64,000 nt of DNA, taken from the NCBI GenBank assembly GCA_023213395.1, contig CM041465.1, positions 142,545,741-142,609,740 of the forward strand, given 5' to 3'. Source of the DNA: Cycas panzhihuaensis (lineage: Eukaryota; Cycadophyta). The position numbers and the translations under genes were made by a program. The notes beneath the pieces are model-generated. The model was given only the letters and a program-made list of their open reading frames with translations. It made no database searches and was not told where the DNA came from. This document shows, one piece after another, positions 1-11,170 of the stretch; within the stretch, counting starts at the first letter, position 1, and each line of letters starts with the position of its first letter.

Positions 1-529
1 TGTATTGTTACCAATTTTAGTAAAACATTGAGATAACTTGTCATGTTCACCCTTAGAAAATAGCAGATCAAAATCCCCACCTGGAATTGCACTTATATCT
101 TCAGATCTCTGTTTTATATTCTAAATCACCATAGCTTCATTACAAACTAATCCCTCTAAGACCTTAGGAGATTGAACAGTACGCTTTGGCCTATCCCTCT
201 TTCTCTTTGTGATTGAATTACGTATATGCTTCTCTACATAGTGCAACAGAAGAGCTTCGGTTAGTAATTTGTATTGTTACTTGGATAATATAATGCATAT
301 TAAGGAATAAGCTCAGTAGTAATATGTTGAACACTTGTATAACCAATTGAGGATTTAAACATCGATAAACAAGCTTGCTCGAGTTCCAGCATGAGATAGA
401 AATCCTTCTGAGAGAGGCAATACTTAATCCATTGTGTAGAAGAGGAGAAACATCGTAACACTTTCGCTTCTTGATCTGTTGATCTAAGGAGACCATTTTC
501 CTATTCGATCCAACAATAAAAGCCTTTCA
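1..529 (-). other. Unassigned AT-rich stretch with a decayed coding-like frame
   Basis: No gene can be named here. On the minus strand, positions about 200 to 1 keep a coding-like frame of roughly 68 codons broken by a single TAG. It starts with a basic patch (KRKRDRPKRTVQ) and becomes acidic and glycine-containing (IPGGDFDLLF). It lies downstream of the RRM remnants on the same strand and may belong to the same captured sequence or to another transposon. A 92-codon open frame at 218-496 has no composition or motif that convinces me. A protein-profile search of the minus frame would be needed to name it. Confidence 0.3.
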
Positions 530-534
530 TTAGT

Positions 535-770
535 CCAACATTTCTATAAAGTTCAATAGTTCTAAAGCCTTAATTGTGTCTTCTAATCTGTTGAAATTAA
601 TATAGCCATAACTGAGCGAATGCCTTGTAATGAGATCCCTGTATACATGAACTGAAACAACTAAACCCATTTTTGCTAAAAAGTTTATATAGCTTAGCTT
701 CAGGCATACTACTTTCCAGGTCTCTAATATACAGAGATGTTAAAACCATATGGTTACCCCCATTGGCTGC
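535..770 (-). pseudogene. PABP-like RRM1 fragment (pseudogene)
   Basis: Read on the minus strand, this encodes the start of a poly(A)-binding-protein-type RNA recognition motif. RNP2 appears as TSLYIRDLE, then a helix (EAKLYKLFSKMG), then VVSVHVYRDLITRHSLSYGY containing the RNP1 core (SYGYINF), and the second helix ending KALELLNF. This order and the wording around RNP1 are those of RRM1 in eukaryotic cytoplasmic poly(A)-binding proteins, which bind mRNA tails. One 1-nt frameshift lies between SK and MG. No downstream RRM2 is seen, so it is a fragment. It lies antisense to the adjoining copia piece. It could be a processed pseudogene or a transposon-captured fragment. Confidence 0.72.
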
Positions 771-1049
771 CTATTCCATCTCTATCAGCTAACACAAATA
801 AAACTCTAAAACTCTAGTTGCTTTTAAGTTCAGGCCTGGACTCAGAGTTTCCAAATAGTCTGATGAAGAAGGTAGTTAAAGGGTCTCTATACTTAGTCAA
901 AAATACCTACCATTGTTAACAGATTAGCTAGTTGTGTGAACCCTGTATTAGGACAATCCTCCACTTGTATCTTTGTGCAAAATTACCAAGTCAAACTAGG
1001 GACTGATAAATGGTTACCCTAAGCATGAAATCGTAAGTAGAGTTTGACA

Positions 1050-1180
1050 TCTTTTAGAAAGAAATATCTAGCAGTCGATCACCATCAGGCCCCTAACAAG
1101 TATTTTCACTGATATAAGGTCTCCAAACTACCCAAAGATGTTCCAAAGATCTTCATCTATAACATTTGGATCTGTCATCT
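1050..1180 (-). pseudogene. Second RRM-like fragment (RBP45/47-type, pseudogene)
   Basis: The minus strand reads TDPNVIDEDLWNIFG, then a TAG where glutamine is expected, then FGDLISVKILV. This resembles the start of the third RRM of plant RBP45/RBP47 nuclear RNA-binding proteins, whose motif has the form GGLDPNVTDE followed by a glycine-containing turn and VKIPV. Downstream the frame is lost and RNP1 is not convincing. It lies 280 bp upstream, in the minus-strand sense, of the PABP-like RRM1 fragment, so the two may be pieces of one captured locus. The match is short, so the call is tentative. Confidence 0.45.
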
Positions 1181-1262
1181 CCATGTTCCCAAGGCATCTA
1201 CACTATGTGATTCTTGGCATCCCAAATGCTAGAATCAATGACTACGATCAATCATTTGATAT

Positions 1263-2405
1263 TTGTTATATGGTCTAAAACAAGCATCCAAGGCTTGGTA
1301 TTCCTACATAGACATGTATTTTAGAGATCAAGGATTTGAGAGATCTCAAGCAGATCTAAACTTATACACTCAAATCAAGGGAAGCTCAGTCTTGATTGTA
1401 GGTCTTTATGTGGATGATCTAGTCTATATAGGAAATAACTCCCATCTTTTACATAAATTTAAAAATGCTATATGTAATGAATTCGAGATGGTAGACTCAG
1501 GCCTCATGCATTACTTCCTAGGATTGGAATTCTGGAAAGACAAACAAGGAATCTTCATCTCTCAATGCAAATATATATTAGATCTATTATAGAGATTCAG
1601 AATGATAGATTACAAACCATTGGCAATCCCAGCCAAAACTAGAATCAAACTATCTAAGATGGATGATTCAACTTTGATTAATCTAACTCTCTATAGATAG
1701 CTCATTGGCAGTCTAATATATTTGACATCTACTTGACTTGATATAACACACTCAGTCAGTGTTATGTCTAGGTTCATGTAGGATCCCAAGACCTCTCATT
1801 GGCAAGCTACCAAAAGAATCCTTAGATACCTTAAAGGGACTCCGTACTTTGGGTTATATTACAAATCCACCTCTAAATTTTAGTTGATGGATTATACAAA
1901 TTCAGATTGGGCAGGTGATGTTGATGATAGAAAGTCTATAATGGGTTATGTATTTAGTATGGGATCAACAATAGTAGCCTGGAGTACAAAGAAGAATAAT
2001 ATCATTTCCTTATCCATAACTGAGACAAACTATAAAGCAACAGTTGTAGGAGATTGTGAATCAATATGGCTAAGAAGAATTTTACAGGATTTTCATAATA
2101 AACAATAAGGTCCCACTCAAATTTGGTGTGACAATCAAAGCACTATCTAAATTTCTAAAAATCTAGTATTCCACAACAGAATAAAACATATTGAGACTCA
2201 ACACCACTTCATTCAAGAACTTGTGCAAGTATATGAGATTGAGTTAGCTTATTACAGCACTGAAGATCACACAACAAATATTTTTACAAAGGCTTTGGGA
2301 AAGATCAAATTCCAGAAACTCATAGAAGATTTGGGAGTCGTCCACATGGGGCTTATGCGGGAGAATGTTGGGACTAACCCCAATGTTACTAAGGAACTGT
2401 GCACT
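1263..2405 (+). pseudogene. Copia polyprotein fragment: RT C-terminus and RNase H
   Basis: The frame begins LYGLKQASKAWY, the standard copia RT block. It continues through the catalytic motif YVDD (in VGLYVDDLVYIG, near 1405), the FLGLE block, the KRILRYLKGT block and the RNase H core TNSDWAGDVDDRKS (near 1900) with SITETNY. The end of the polyprotein, HTTNIFTKALG, is followed by a stop at 2406. Reading is interrupted by in-frame TAG codons near 1590, 1698, 1730 and 1880, and by others at 2106 and 2147. In this lineage RT copies the element RNA and RNase H removes it in the virus-like particle. This copy cannot make either activity. Confidence 0.85.
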
Positions 2406-2711
2406 TAGGGCCCTTCAAAGCCACCTTTGAGGCCCCCTAGGGCACCTAGAGCCTCCCAATAGCCATCTAGAGCTGATGTAACTTTATTAAGGTATATGTA
2501 TTCATTTATTATTGTTATTTTTTAATATTGTTTGAAATTATTTGTTGGCTAATGTGCAGGTCAGGTGATGGAACTTACTGCCTCCCTAAAACTCTATTTA
2601 AGGGGTGGGAATACCTCCCTAGTGTTTTTTAACACCATTAACTTCAGAAATCACTTATTTAGTCAAGATGTATACGATCTAGTGTCTTGCTATGCTCCTC
2701 TAAATCCCTCA
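2366..2711 (+). repeat. 3' LTR of copia F
   Basis: The LTR starts TGTTGGGACTAACC directly after a purine-rich tract (GGGGCTTATGCGGGAGAA, 2348-2365) and ends with CA at the point where chromovirus RT sequence resumes. The 5' LTR is absent, so the length of about 346 bp rests on the inferred right boundary. Confidence 0.6.
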
Positions 2712-4480
2712 TATGCCAAACTTTTAAAGTGCAAATTTGGGAAATCTAAACTATAATACCTTTGCCATATTATTTCCTCTAAGGGTGCTCAAGTTGACCC
2801 AAATAAAATTCCTATTATTATCACTTAGTTGAGCCTCCAAAACCTCAACCAACTCTAATATTTCCTCAAGCTTACTAGCTTTTATTAACATTTTGTCAAA
2901 AATTACATTTCACTTACTATCCCGCTAACCGTCCTACTTCATAAAGATTTGTTTCAATGGTTCCATGTCGTAATGAAAGCCTTTAACATTCTTAAAGTAA
3001 TTATGACCTCTAATCCTATCGTAGCCATACTAGATATCTCTCAACCATTTTAACTTTCATATAGTACCTCTAGTTTTAGCTTGGGTGTAGTATTCATACA
3101 AAATTTTTACCCTATTATATTTAAGAGTCATCAGCTTAAAGAACACATGTGTCATCTCTCCACATATTAGAAAGAGATAGAAGCCACTTTGCATACCTTA
3201 AATAAATGGAAGAAATATGTATTTGGCTCTAAGTTCACTATTATAACTAACCATCATATACTCTAACACCTTCTTGACTAGTAAGTCCTATTAGAAGTGC
3301 AAGCTAAGTGGGTTTATCAACTCTAGTTATTTGACTTCACCATAACCTATAAGGAGGGCAATGATAATAAAATTGTTGATGCTCTCTTTTATCATCCCTT
3401 TAAACTTAGCCTTCATGTTATCTCCTAACATGAGTCCACTTGGTTAGTTGAGTTGGCCTGTACTAATCAATCCAATAATGATTACCCTTAATGGTTGTAA
3501 AGATTCATGCTCAAAATAATTGGTCCTTACATGTTAATCATCTCCTCTATAAGAATTGTATCTTCAACTAACCCACACCCTCTTTCCTTTTGTACATCCT
3601 TTCAAAGTATCATTCCACCTCCTTAAGAGGCCACTTTGGATTTGATAATACTTATTATCATGTCTACACTAACTTCTACTAGCCACACATAAAATTTAAT
3701 ATCCTCACCTTCATGTTAGAATATAACATATGCTAATATAACAAACCTAAGATAATGGTAGAGTTAGGACTCCTCTAACCTTTACATATTCCCCTAGATA
3801 AATGGAAATACATTACCATGGACTTTATCTTTGACCTTCCATCAAATATCGATTTTTGCTTGATCTTGGTTATCATTGATAATTTAACTATGTATGTCAA
3901 CTTCTTACTAGTCCATACCTCTTATAAGGTTCCATACCTTCCTAATTTATATATCTAATTAATTTTTTATCTCCATGGATTGAGACCCTAAATTTACATT
4001 TTTATTTTGGCAAGAACTCTTTTATACATTAAGAACCTCTTTTAATATGAGTTTAACATACTTCCCCCAAACTAAAAATTAGTTATAAGTCCTTAACATA
4101 TTAGAAACCTATTTGTATTATTTCACCTTAAAATATGAGAGCAAGTGGACCTTTTGCTTAGCCCTCACTAAATACTAGCATAACTCCTCTCATCACTCTT
4201 CTATTTGTATGTCCCCATTTATGGCCCTTTATAGTTACCCCCTACCATCCTACCACACCCTCACTACCAACCAATGAATAATCATTGTCTAATAAAAACT
4301 CTAAGATGTAGACCAAATTCTCCATACTCTCAAGTAGAACTTATTCACCACCTCAAACCACATGAAATAATTTATTGACTAACACTACTCTAATCATTGC
4401 TTTTTAATGGGTGACCTTGTATTTTTGCACCTCCAACCATATAAATAATAATACTTGAAGTAAAATAAAAATCACAAGAT
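2712..4480 (+). pseudogene. Left chromovirus-like gypsy pol: RT end, RNase H, integrase
   Basis: This is a Ty3/gypsy pol on the plus strand, heavily broken. Near 2715-2830 it shows the end of RT (TPAKLLKCKFG-like, then HIISSKGAQVDPNK). RNase H is at about 2930-3420, with TIITNHH and a VDAL motif that in intact elements reads VDALSR. Integrase follows at about 3560-4250; the stretch around 3800-3890 reads PLHIPLDKWKYITMDF and then LVIIDNLTMYV, matching the catalytic core of chromovirus integrases. There is at least one stop per 40 codons, mostly TAG. No chromodomain could be seen after integrase. The right-hand copy (44678 onward) is colinear. Confidence 0.75.
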
Positions 4481-4491
4481 TAACCTTACTA

Positions 4492-4803
4492 TTATAGTCT
4501 ATACAAAATTTTTAGCATATTGGGAAAGTTTCTTATGTTGTTGAGCTCCTCCCTAACACCAAAACTCATAATATTTTCTATATTTCTTTCCTTAAAAGGT
4601 GCCTTAGTAAATCCACTACCTCCCAAATTATCCTCCTTGTCCTTAATAAATAGCAAGTCCTCACTATACCTATTGGTTATATCTTGGCTAAATGTCAATA
4701 TCACCTTCACAATAAAATCATCTCTAAGAACCTTATATAGTGGGTTAGATATGAATAGGGAGAAGTAATATAAGATCCATAGAGTTTGTTTATTAATATC
4801 CAT
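4492..4803 (-). other. Open frame conserved between both chromovirus copies
   Basis: The minus strand has a 103-codon open frame here and an 83-codon frame at the same place in the right copy (51403-51654). The two share blocks such as SEDLLFIK/SEDFLFIK, EDNLGG and the ENI..FGV..E pattern. The plus strand is also open in both copies (4520-4768 and 51485-51697). The region lies between integrase and the 3' LTR. Long open frames in otherwise stop-riddled DNA are unexpected, but the composition has few Q or W codons and could escape TAG decay by chance. I do not recognise the protein. Confidence 0.35.
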
Positions 4804-4829
4804 ATCTTCTTAGATTTAGGAACTCAACA

Positions 4830-4846
4830 TTTCAAGGGAGGGGACT
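4830..4846 (+). promoter_or_regulatory. Polypurine tract of left chromovirus
   Basis: A purine-rich run (TTTCAAGGGAGGGGAC) abuts the TG that opens the 3' LTR, the normal site of plus-strand DNA priming. The same tract precedes the right copy's LTR at 51780-51796. Confidence 0.75.
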
Positions 4847-5180
4847 TGTTACATAGCTACCATTAGTTATGGGACATGATCACTAGTATATGTGACTATG
4901 GAATTTAACTATTAGTTCTAGCTCTTAACATTGATGCATGGGACATTTATTCTCACCAATGGAATTCATGTAATAAGACTCATTGAATGTTATAGGGATT
5001 ATTATTATATACTTTATATTTGGTAATTAGTATACTATGTTGCTATTTTAGTGATCTTATTTCTATAGTTGGTCTTTGGTACTCTTATTAATCAATTCAT
5101 TACTACAATAAAATGAATGTTGTTGTGTCCTATTTATGCTTTTATTTCTTCTTTTATGATAAATATTCTATAGGTATACA
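4847..5180 (+). repeat. 3' LTR of left chromovirus copy
   Basis: It starts TGTTACATAGCTACC right after the polypurine tract and ends ...GGTATACA. Beyond the end the sequence aligns with the Tat integrase C-terminal region on the minus strand, so the chromovirus was inserted into a Tat element. The right copy has the equivalent LTR at 51797-52157. No 5' LTR was found for either copy in this window. Confidence 0.65.
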
Positions 5181-7736
5181 TGCCAAGACCATCCCAATTT
5201 AAGAGTAATATTAGGTAATTAATTATATATGTGCTCTAATTTGAGGACTTTGTCCTTTAGTGTGAATGCACAAGGGTATAATCTCTTAACATATGTGACC
5301 TTTACCTTAGCTTTTGAAGTAATATTATAGTAATATACTACTAGTATATTTCTTTCATTACTTCAAGCTCAAGTAGTGAAGCTTAGTTGCACTACTCTTC
5401 ATTTGTATATTCCTTAAATGAGACCCTTAAAGAGGGAATCTCCACTGCTATGGGCAACATTACCTTTGAGGCTTAAACAAATGAAAATGATGTCATACTT
5501 GTAGTAGTTTGAATGGACATATAGTAGGCCTAAAGAGTAGGGAAAATATGGATGTGCTATTCTTTCTAGGATGTGGACACCATTTTTTCTTTTAAAATAA
5601 AACACAATGCTTTATTTAATGTTTTAATTTGGTCATTAACACATGGATAGTAAGGGAATGATATCCTATGAATGATGTTAAATTTGGTGCATAGTTTATC
5701 TACCTCCTTATTGTAGAATATGTTCATGTTATATGTGGTTAGGACATCAAGAAACCCAACATATAAGCAATATGTTAGAACTTTGCTAGTTATAGGGTTT
5801 AATGAGATTTCCTTTACTTATATGGATAAATATTTAGTTGCAATTAGGATGAAATTGTGTTGTAATAAAGATGGAGGTGTAATTATCTTAATCAAGTCTA
5901 ATCTCCATTAGGAAAAAAGGCCATGGAGATATAATAGCATAGAGAGATCAAGATGGTTGAAAGTTAATATTAGTATAGATTTAGCATTTTCTATATTTCT
6001 AAATATACACATATGCATCCTTAAAGAGAGTGGGCTAATAATAATCCATATGAAAAATCTATTGGGTAATAGGCTTCCCCCAAAATGCCCCTTACAAATA
6101 CCATCTTGGAATCTATATAAAATGATCAAGGCCTTATTAGGATTTAGGTAGTGTAGGAGTACCCTATAAAAGGATTATTTATATAATATTTTATCGATTA
6201 GGAAGTATTCATATGCCATACTCTTTATATTCTATTTATGTTTTTAAGATGCCCCTTTAGGGAAAACCTTAAGATGCCCCATACATCATCCTCAATAATA
6301 TCAAGAGCCAAGGTAGGCTTATCATGTAACAAATCATTAATTAGTGTACTATTTGCATTGGGGAGAGATGTGTGGGTATGTTCCTCAACTAGAACTACTT
6401 ATTTCTTTAAATTCTTATTAACTATTTAAAGGTCAAATTCTTAGAATAAAATTTCCAACTTTCTTATTTGTCTTGTGAGATCTAACTTAGTTAATAGGAA
6501 TTATAAGGTGTTGGATTGAATGACATCTTGAGTTGTATTCCTAATCAAGTAGCAGTATATCTTCTTTATAACAAAAACAAAATCCAAACATTCTTTTTCC
6601 ATTATGATATAGTTGAGTTCTATTATGATTAAGGTATGACTAATAAAATAGATAGCATGTTTGACGATAAAGTCATCCTTCTAAGCTATCATGGCTTTAA
6701 AGGATTCTTGTGTGGAAGAAGTGTAAAGGATGAATGGCATTTTAGAATACGATGTAGTGAATGTAGGGGCTAAAATAAGCCCCTACTTAAGTTTGTTAAA
6801 GGAAACTTAGAATTTAGGGGTCCACACAAAAATCACCTCCTTTTTTAGGAGATTCATGAGTGTTTTAGAATTTAAAGTAAAATTTACTAGAAAGTAATGG
6901 AGAAAACCAAGCTTCCTAATGAAAGATTTGCTCTATATTTAGGTTTTAGGGGGTGGAATTTCTAAAATTGCTTTCACTTTATTAATATCAACTTGAATAC
7001 CATCTATAGAGATGATAAACCCTAATAATTTTTTATCAATGATGATAAAAATATATTTGATGGGGTTTAAGTTGGTATGATACATATAACATCTCAAGAT
7101 GGTCCTCCTAAGATCCACGATATGGTTTATTACTTGTGAGAGACTCCTAATAAATCATCCATATAGACCATAATTATTGTATTGATGAGGTCATGGGAGA
7201 TAAACTACATGGAATATCAGTAGGTTATGCCTATATGTTTTAGGACAAAAGGCATCGTCCTATAGGAAAACATACCCTATAGTATGGTGAAGGTTGTTTT
7301 GTGGTAGTTCTCAAGAGAGATTTGGATTTGGTTATACCTTGGCAAACTATCTATCAATGAAATGATCTCAAATCCCCTTGTCCTCTTACTAATTTAATCT
7401 ATGAATAATAAGGAGAAATTGTATTTAGGATAATAATTATTAATATCTCTAAAAATAAAATAAATGTATCCTACCACATTCTTCACAATTTAGGCTATGT
7501 TGGAGAACTAACATGAGTAATTAATGGATTTGATCAGTCTAGTATTAAATAATATTTTGACCTCTATATTCATTATGGCTAAAAGTTTGGGATATATGGC
7601 ACATTGCTTTTGCCTAATCATTTTAGTTCTTGTAAGTGTTCTGAGATTATAAGTGATAATATTTAGATCAATACCCATCATATCTATATAATTATTAGTA
7701 ATGGCATCTTAGAATTCTTGAAAGAGCCTTATGTTT
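5181..7736 (-). pseudogene. Left Tat-lineage gypsy pol: integrase, RNase H, RT (decayed)
   Basis: Read on the minus strand, this aligns with the better-preserved Tat element at 19480-22300. The block of integrase encoding EIPSLRVSF is at 5418-5445. The integrase core region lies about 5600-5950 and RNase H about 6530-6700. RT runs from about 6900 to 7736, with the YMDD catalytic motif at about 7157-7168 (VYMDDLL). Copia A interrupts RT at 7736, and the rest resumes at 25837. Stops are frequent and mostly TAG or TAA. A 63-codon plus-strand frame at 5720-5911 is a shadow of this region. The right copy at 52158-54312 is colinear. Confidence 0.75.
7732..7736. repeat. Target site duplication of copia A (left)
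   Basis: TGTTT precedes the 5' LTR here and follows the 3' LTR at 25832-25836. Joining the flanks restores a continuous Tat RT sequence like that at 61080-61110. Confidence 0.85.
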
Positions 7737-8081
7737 TGTTAGAGTGTAATGCTTAATGCTATATACATCTAAGTAAAGTGTATCTTAGGGTCAATAGTCA
7801 TAGTCCTAAGTATTAGGGTCTAAGGGTCATTTATTATTATAATATTATATGGGAAGATAGAAGCTCATTGGTTAGCATCACATCTCTTATATGTTCTCCC
7901 ACCTATTCTATATATAAAGGTGGTTGAGGTAGTGTATGTAATCAAATCATCATGGATACTTATGTTGAGTCGATGGTGCATTAGTGTTCTAATCTGATTA
8001 TATTGAGTTAATCTATTTTGATCTTTACTTATTGATATTGTTGTTAATGATGTTGAATGTCTTCCATGCTAAAATCTAACA
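7737..8081 (+). repeat. 5' LTR of copia A
   Basis: It starts TGTTAGAGTGTAATGC and ends ATCTAACA. It aligns throughout with the 3' LTR at 25438-25831 except for a deletion of about 49 bp after TTGGTTAG, where the 3' LTR has extra sequence ending TCCTATAT. A TATATAAAGG box (about 7911) is present in both copies and is a plausible promoter TATA. Confidence 0.88.
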
Positions 8082-8093
8082 TGGTATCAGAGT
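8082..8093 (+). other. Primer binding site for initiator Met-tRNA (copia A)
   Basis: TGGTATCAGAGT directly follows the LTR's terminal CA and matches the usual copia primer site TGGTATCAGAGC except for the last base. Confidence 0.9.
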
Positions 8094-9300
8094 AGGTCAT
8101 CCCACTCAAAGAAGATTAAGAGAGGAGAAGTCTAGTAAAGGATAAAGTGTTTGAGCAAGGAGGTGACTCTATTAAATCATTTCTAGATTGAGATCAAATT
8201 AAAGAGTGCCAAGGGTTGATATAAAATGTGAATTCTATTAGGTAATATCATTCCTTTGTGTGAAATAGCCATGTGTTAAGGTTTTACCCTATGAAAGAAT
8301 TAGTTGATGAAAATTTCCAAAGTTGAAATTAAGGATAACACATGAAGGGACTATTGATTATTTTTTTGGTCTTGACCATGAGAATTAAGACCTTGAAGGC
8401 TATGTTAGAAGAACTTAGTCTATAAAACCGTAATCCATAGGTCAAGAAATTCTAGAGAAGTTATAATTATTGGATGTCTTTTTTTGACTACTCCCTATAT
8501 AAGATGTCACCATAATAGTAGATGCTTCCTTCTCATTCATTTATTCCATCCTCCTCTTGAGTTCAAGAATAGCATGAACAATGGCCACACCCCTGGGAAT
8601 GAGATAAATGCTTTTATTCATCACTAGTTTTTAGAAAATTCTTGACTAATCCCTGGAAGTAATCATGCCATAATGCAGGTAATAGGTATGAAGGAGAATA
8701 GGACTATTGGTCTTATTTCAATTTTGACTCTAACCTCCTCAACTAGAGCTTTGTGGATTTTTTTAGTAAATTATGTATGTCTTGGGAAGCATTCAAATTG
8801 ACTATGCTAGAATTTATAAAATTTGTTGCATCAATATTGAGAATAACCACGAAAAAAGTATGACTCCTAAGTCTATAGGATAAAAGGCTCATCCTTATTT
8901 AAACTAAAATCTCTTTCTACCTCTCTAAGGGACATTTAGTTGAGAGAAATTACAAAGGAATTTAAGTTGATGTACTGCTGGAAACCCTGCATTAGTACAG
9001 AGAACACCTATCTGACTGTAAGAAGTAGGAAAATCCTAATGAAGAGCTAGTGCATAAGAGAGAGTAGTAGACAACCTCTTCAAATAAGCTTTACAGCTAG
9101 ATGTGTGTTATACTACTGTCATGATTTTACTGCTGAGACACAGATCCTAAAGCTATTCATAATCACACAGATGTTGTTGCTCACCATCATACAAATGTTG
9201 ATACTATTACATATAGGAAAAATTATACAGTAGTCTTTCATTTGGATTTTAAAATTACAAGTCAAGAAGAGATGGGCTAGTTGAAGGGTGCAAGTGGGAC
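8094..9300 (+). other. Copia A interior, no recognisable coding domain
   Basis: This AT-rich leader follows the primer site. Short coding-like runs can be read, but none carries a gag zinc knuckle or another retroviral motif, and stops occur in all frames. I see no RNA gene or inverted repeat worth naming. Confidence 0.5.
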
Positions 9301-9304
9301 TGTG

Positions 9305-9440
9305 TTAAAGACAAATTTAGGTCTATATTAAAGACATCTAGAATTATATTCAAAACATGTCTAGGCCCATAATAAGGACATATCTAAGTTTGTATTAAAG
9401 ATAGTTTTAGGTCTTTAATAAAAAGCGTCTTAGGTCTACA
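9305..9440 (+). repeat. Degenerate minisatellite, about six 22-23 bp units
   Basis: Six imperfect tandem units follow the pattern TTAAAGACA..TCTAGGTCTA. Each carries an AAAGACA/AAAACAT/AAGGACA-like start and a CTAGGT/TTAGGTCT-like middle. The units have diverged but the spacing is regular (136 bp in six units). It lies in the non-coding interior of copia A. Confidence 0.6.
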
Positions 9441-10750
9441 TTGATACAAGTAATTAGAACTAGGAGCTCATAAGCATTAACATTTCATCAAGATCCTACA
9501 ACTGCAGATCTGATAAAGGATCTTGGGACTCAACATTATTGAGTGACTCAGATTTTATAGACCCAGGCTGCAATTTAGATTGTAAGAGAATTTTTGGGGT
9601 CAATGAGTAAGGGAAATTCTGAGGTATGAAATCTTTTGTTATTTAGCTATCACAAGTCTGCCCATATTTAACTCATGCATGTGTTATGACCTTAAATCTT
9701 ATCATATGCCATGGAGAGTATTATGTGCTGAAGCACTCAGTTTATACAAGAGAGCTCCTTATCCATTGTTTTGTGAGTTACTTGAGTTGTCTATTGGTGT
9801 GATAGGGTCTGACTGTTAGTTGATCATTGCATGCTATGTGGTTGAATATATAGCGCTACCCACACATATATTGTAATTCCTACACAACCACTCTATGTAC
9901 TAGACATTAAAAGGGTCCTACCCCTATTGTGATGAAGTTATTATGAACTAGAGTTTCTAATCCATTGCATCCAGAAGTTGAAGAATCACCCTGGTTCATT
10001 GTGCTATCACTTGTTCTCTTTGTAGAGTGTGCTCTATCATGGCTCATGTAAAAGACCATCTTTTATACATAATTTATTAAGCTTGCTACCACCACAGTTC
10101 ATTGTACTGAGTGTCATGGAAAATATATTTATGCATTGCATTTGTCATTTGATTATGCATTTGGAGCTCACCTGTTCATCTATTTAATCAATCACATTTG
10201 ATACAAACAGAGTTTGATATATTGGGCCATTGATATTTGGTATTTGATTTATCTCTTTATGACACCTCATTCTTATTAAAGATAAAATTACCTTTGGTAT
10301 AGTATATTCCTTGTTACATGAAGTATCTTTTTTAAGGTTTTTTTTTTTCAAGTTAGTGGATATGGTGTTTACCTTTGATGGTGATATATGAGGATGAGAT
10401 AGTGTCTCAATAGTAACATGAGGTGATTAATGGGTGAGTAAGGATAAGTTTTAGGCTAGAGCTATCAATGTCAATGTTAAAATACATTGATTGACAGTAG
10501 GGCAAGTTATATGATAAATATTCTTGATTTGACATAGTTATAAGACATAATCCTTGAGTATAGTTTTCATGCTCAATCATATAGTATGCAGTTAAGTAAA
10601 GTTATTAACTTTGTAGTAGAGGAAAAGAAATTTTGGGTAACAGGCACCAACATAACTCTACCTAAATATGTTGGAATTAATTTTTGAATTTAATAAATTA
10701 AAATAGAATATGTTTTTAGGATTAAATGATTATAGAACATTGTACTTAGA
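9441..10750 (+). other. Copia A interior, unassigned
   Basis: About 1.3 kb with no conserved retroviral motif, no long open frame and no clear repeat. Sequence character is mixed, with a poly-T run near 10340. It may be cargo acquired from elsewhere. Confidence 0.4.
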
Positions 10751-10753
10751 CCT

Positions 10754-11170
10754 ATTTCAATTAATAAAGAAGGGGAGGTAACCTTCAAGAAGAAAAGTAG
10801 AGTAGTCATTGATGCAATGGTTATAACCTTTGACAAGGAGAACCTCCATCCTTCATACCACTTTCTTCTCCAATCACTTCAAAATACTAACTCAACTGAA
10901 GAGGCCTAGAATCTATTAATAGAAGTACATGAAAAGGGTCCTAAAAAAGTGTAGAAGAATATTAAGAGGATAAAGGACCAAAGGAAGAAGCTAAAGAGGA
11001 AAGTGAAAAATTAGCATGATTTTAATAAGGTCAACTCAACTAATATTCCTAAAGTGAATGAAAAGATGAAATCTAATGAAGACAATTCATCAAATATCCT
11101 GAGGGTCAATAAGATGACAAGAAATCCTACATCTAGAACTGTTGGAACTTTTACAGGTAATACTTCATGG
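10754..11170 (+). pseudogene. Decayed lysine-rich frame in copia A, unknown product
   Basis: One plus-strand frame stays coding-like for about 140 codons with only three TAG stops. Readable runs include INKEGEVTFKKKSRVVID, TFDKENLHPSYHFLLQ and a basic segment around RIKDQRKKLKRKVKN, followed by a serine- and asparagine-rich tail. The product would be basic in the middle, as in nucleic-acid-binding or capsid tails, but no cysteine-histidine knuckle is present. I do not recognise the family. It is the only stretch of the copia A interior that looks like former protein-coding sequence. Confidence 0.4.

Larger units (their letters stand above)
1256..2711 (+). mobile_element. 5'-truncated Ty1/copia element F with 3' LTR
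   Basis: This is a copia element lacking its first two thirds: the homology starts abruptly inside reverse transcriptase near 1256 and runs to a 3' LTR ending about 2711. It sits inside the left copy of the chromovirus, whose RT reading resumes at 2712. The right-hand copy (44678 onward) shows the uninterrupted equivalent, which fixes the right boundary. The left end joins the RRM remnants, so it was lost by deletion or recombination, and no target duplication can be tested. Confidence 0.8.
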
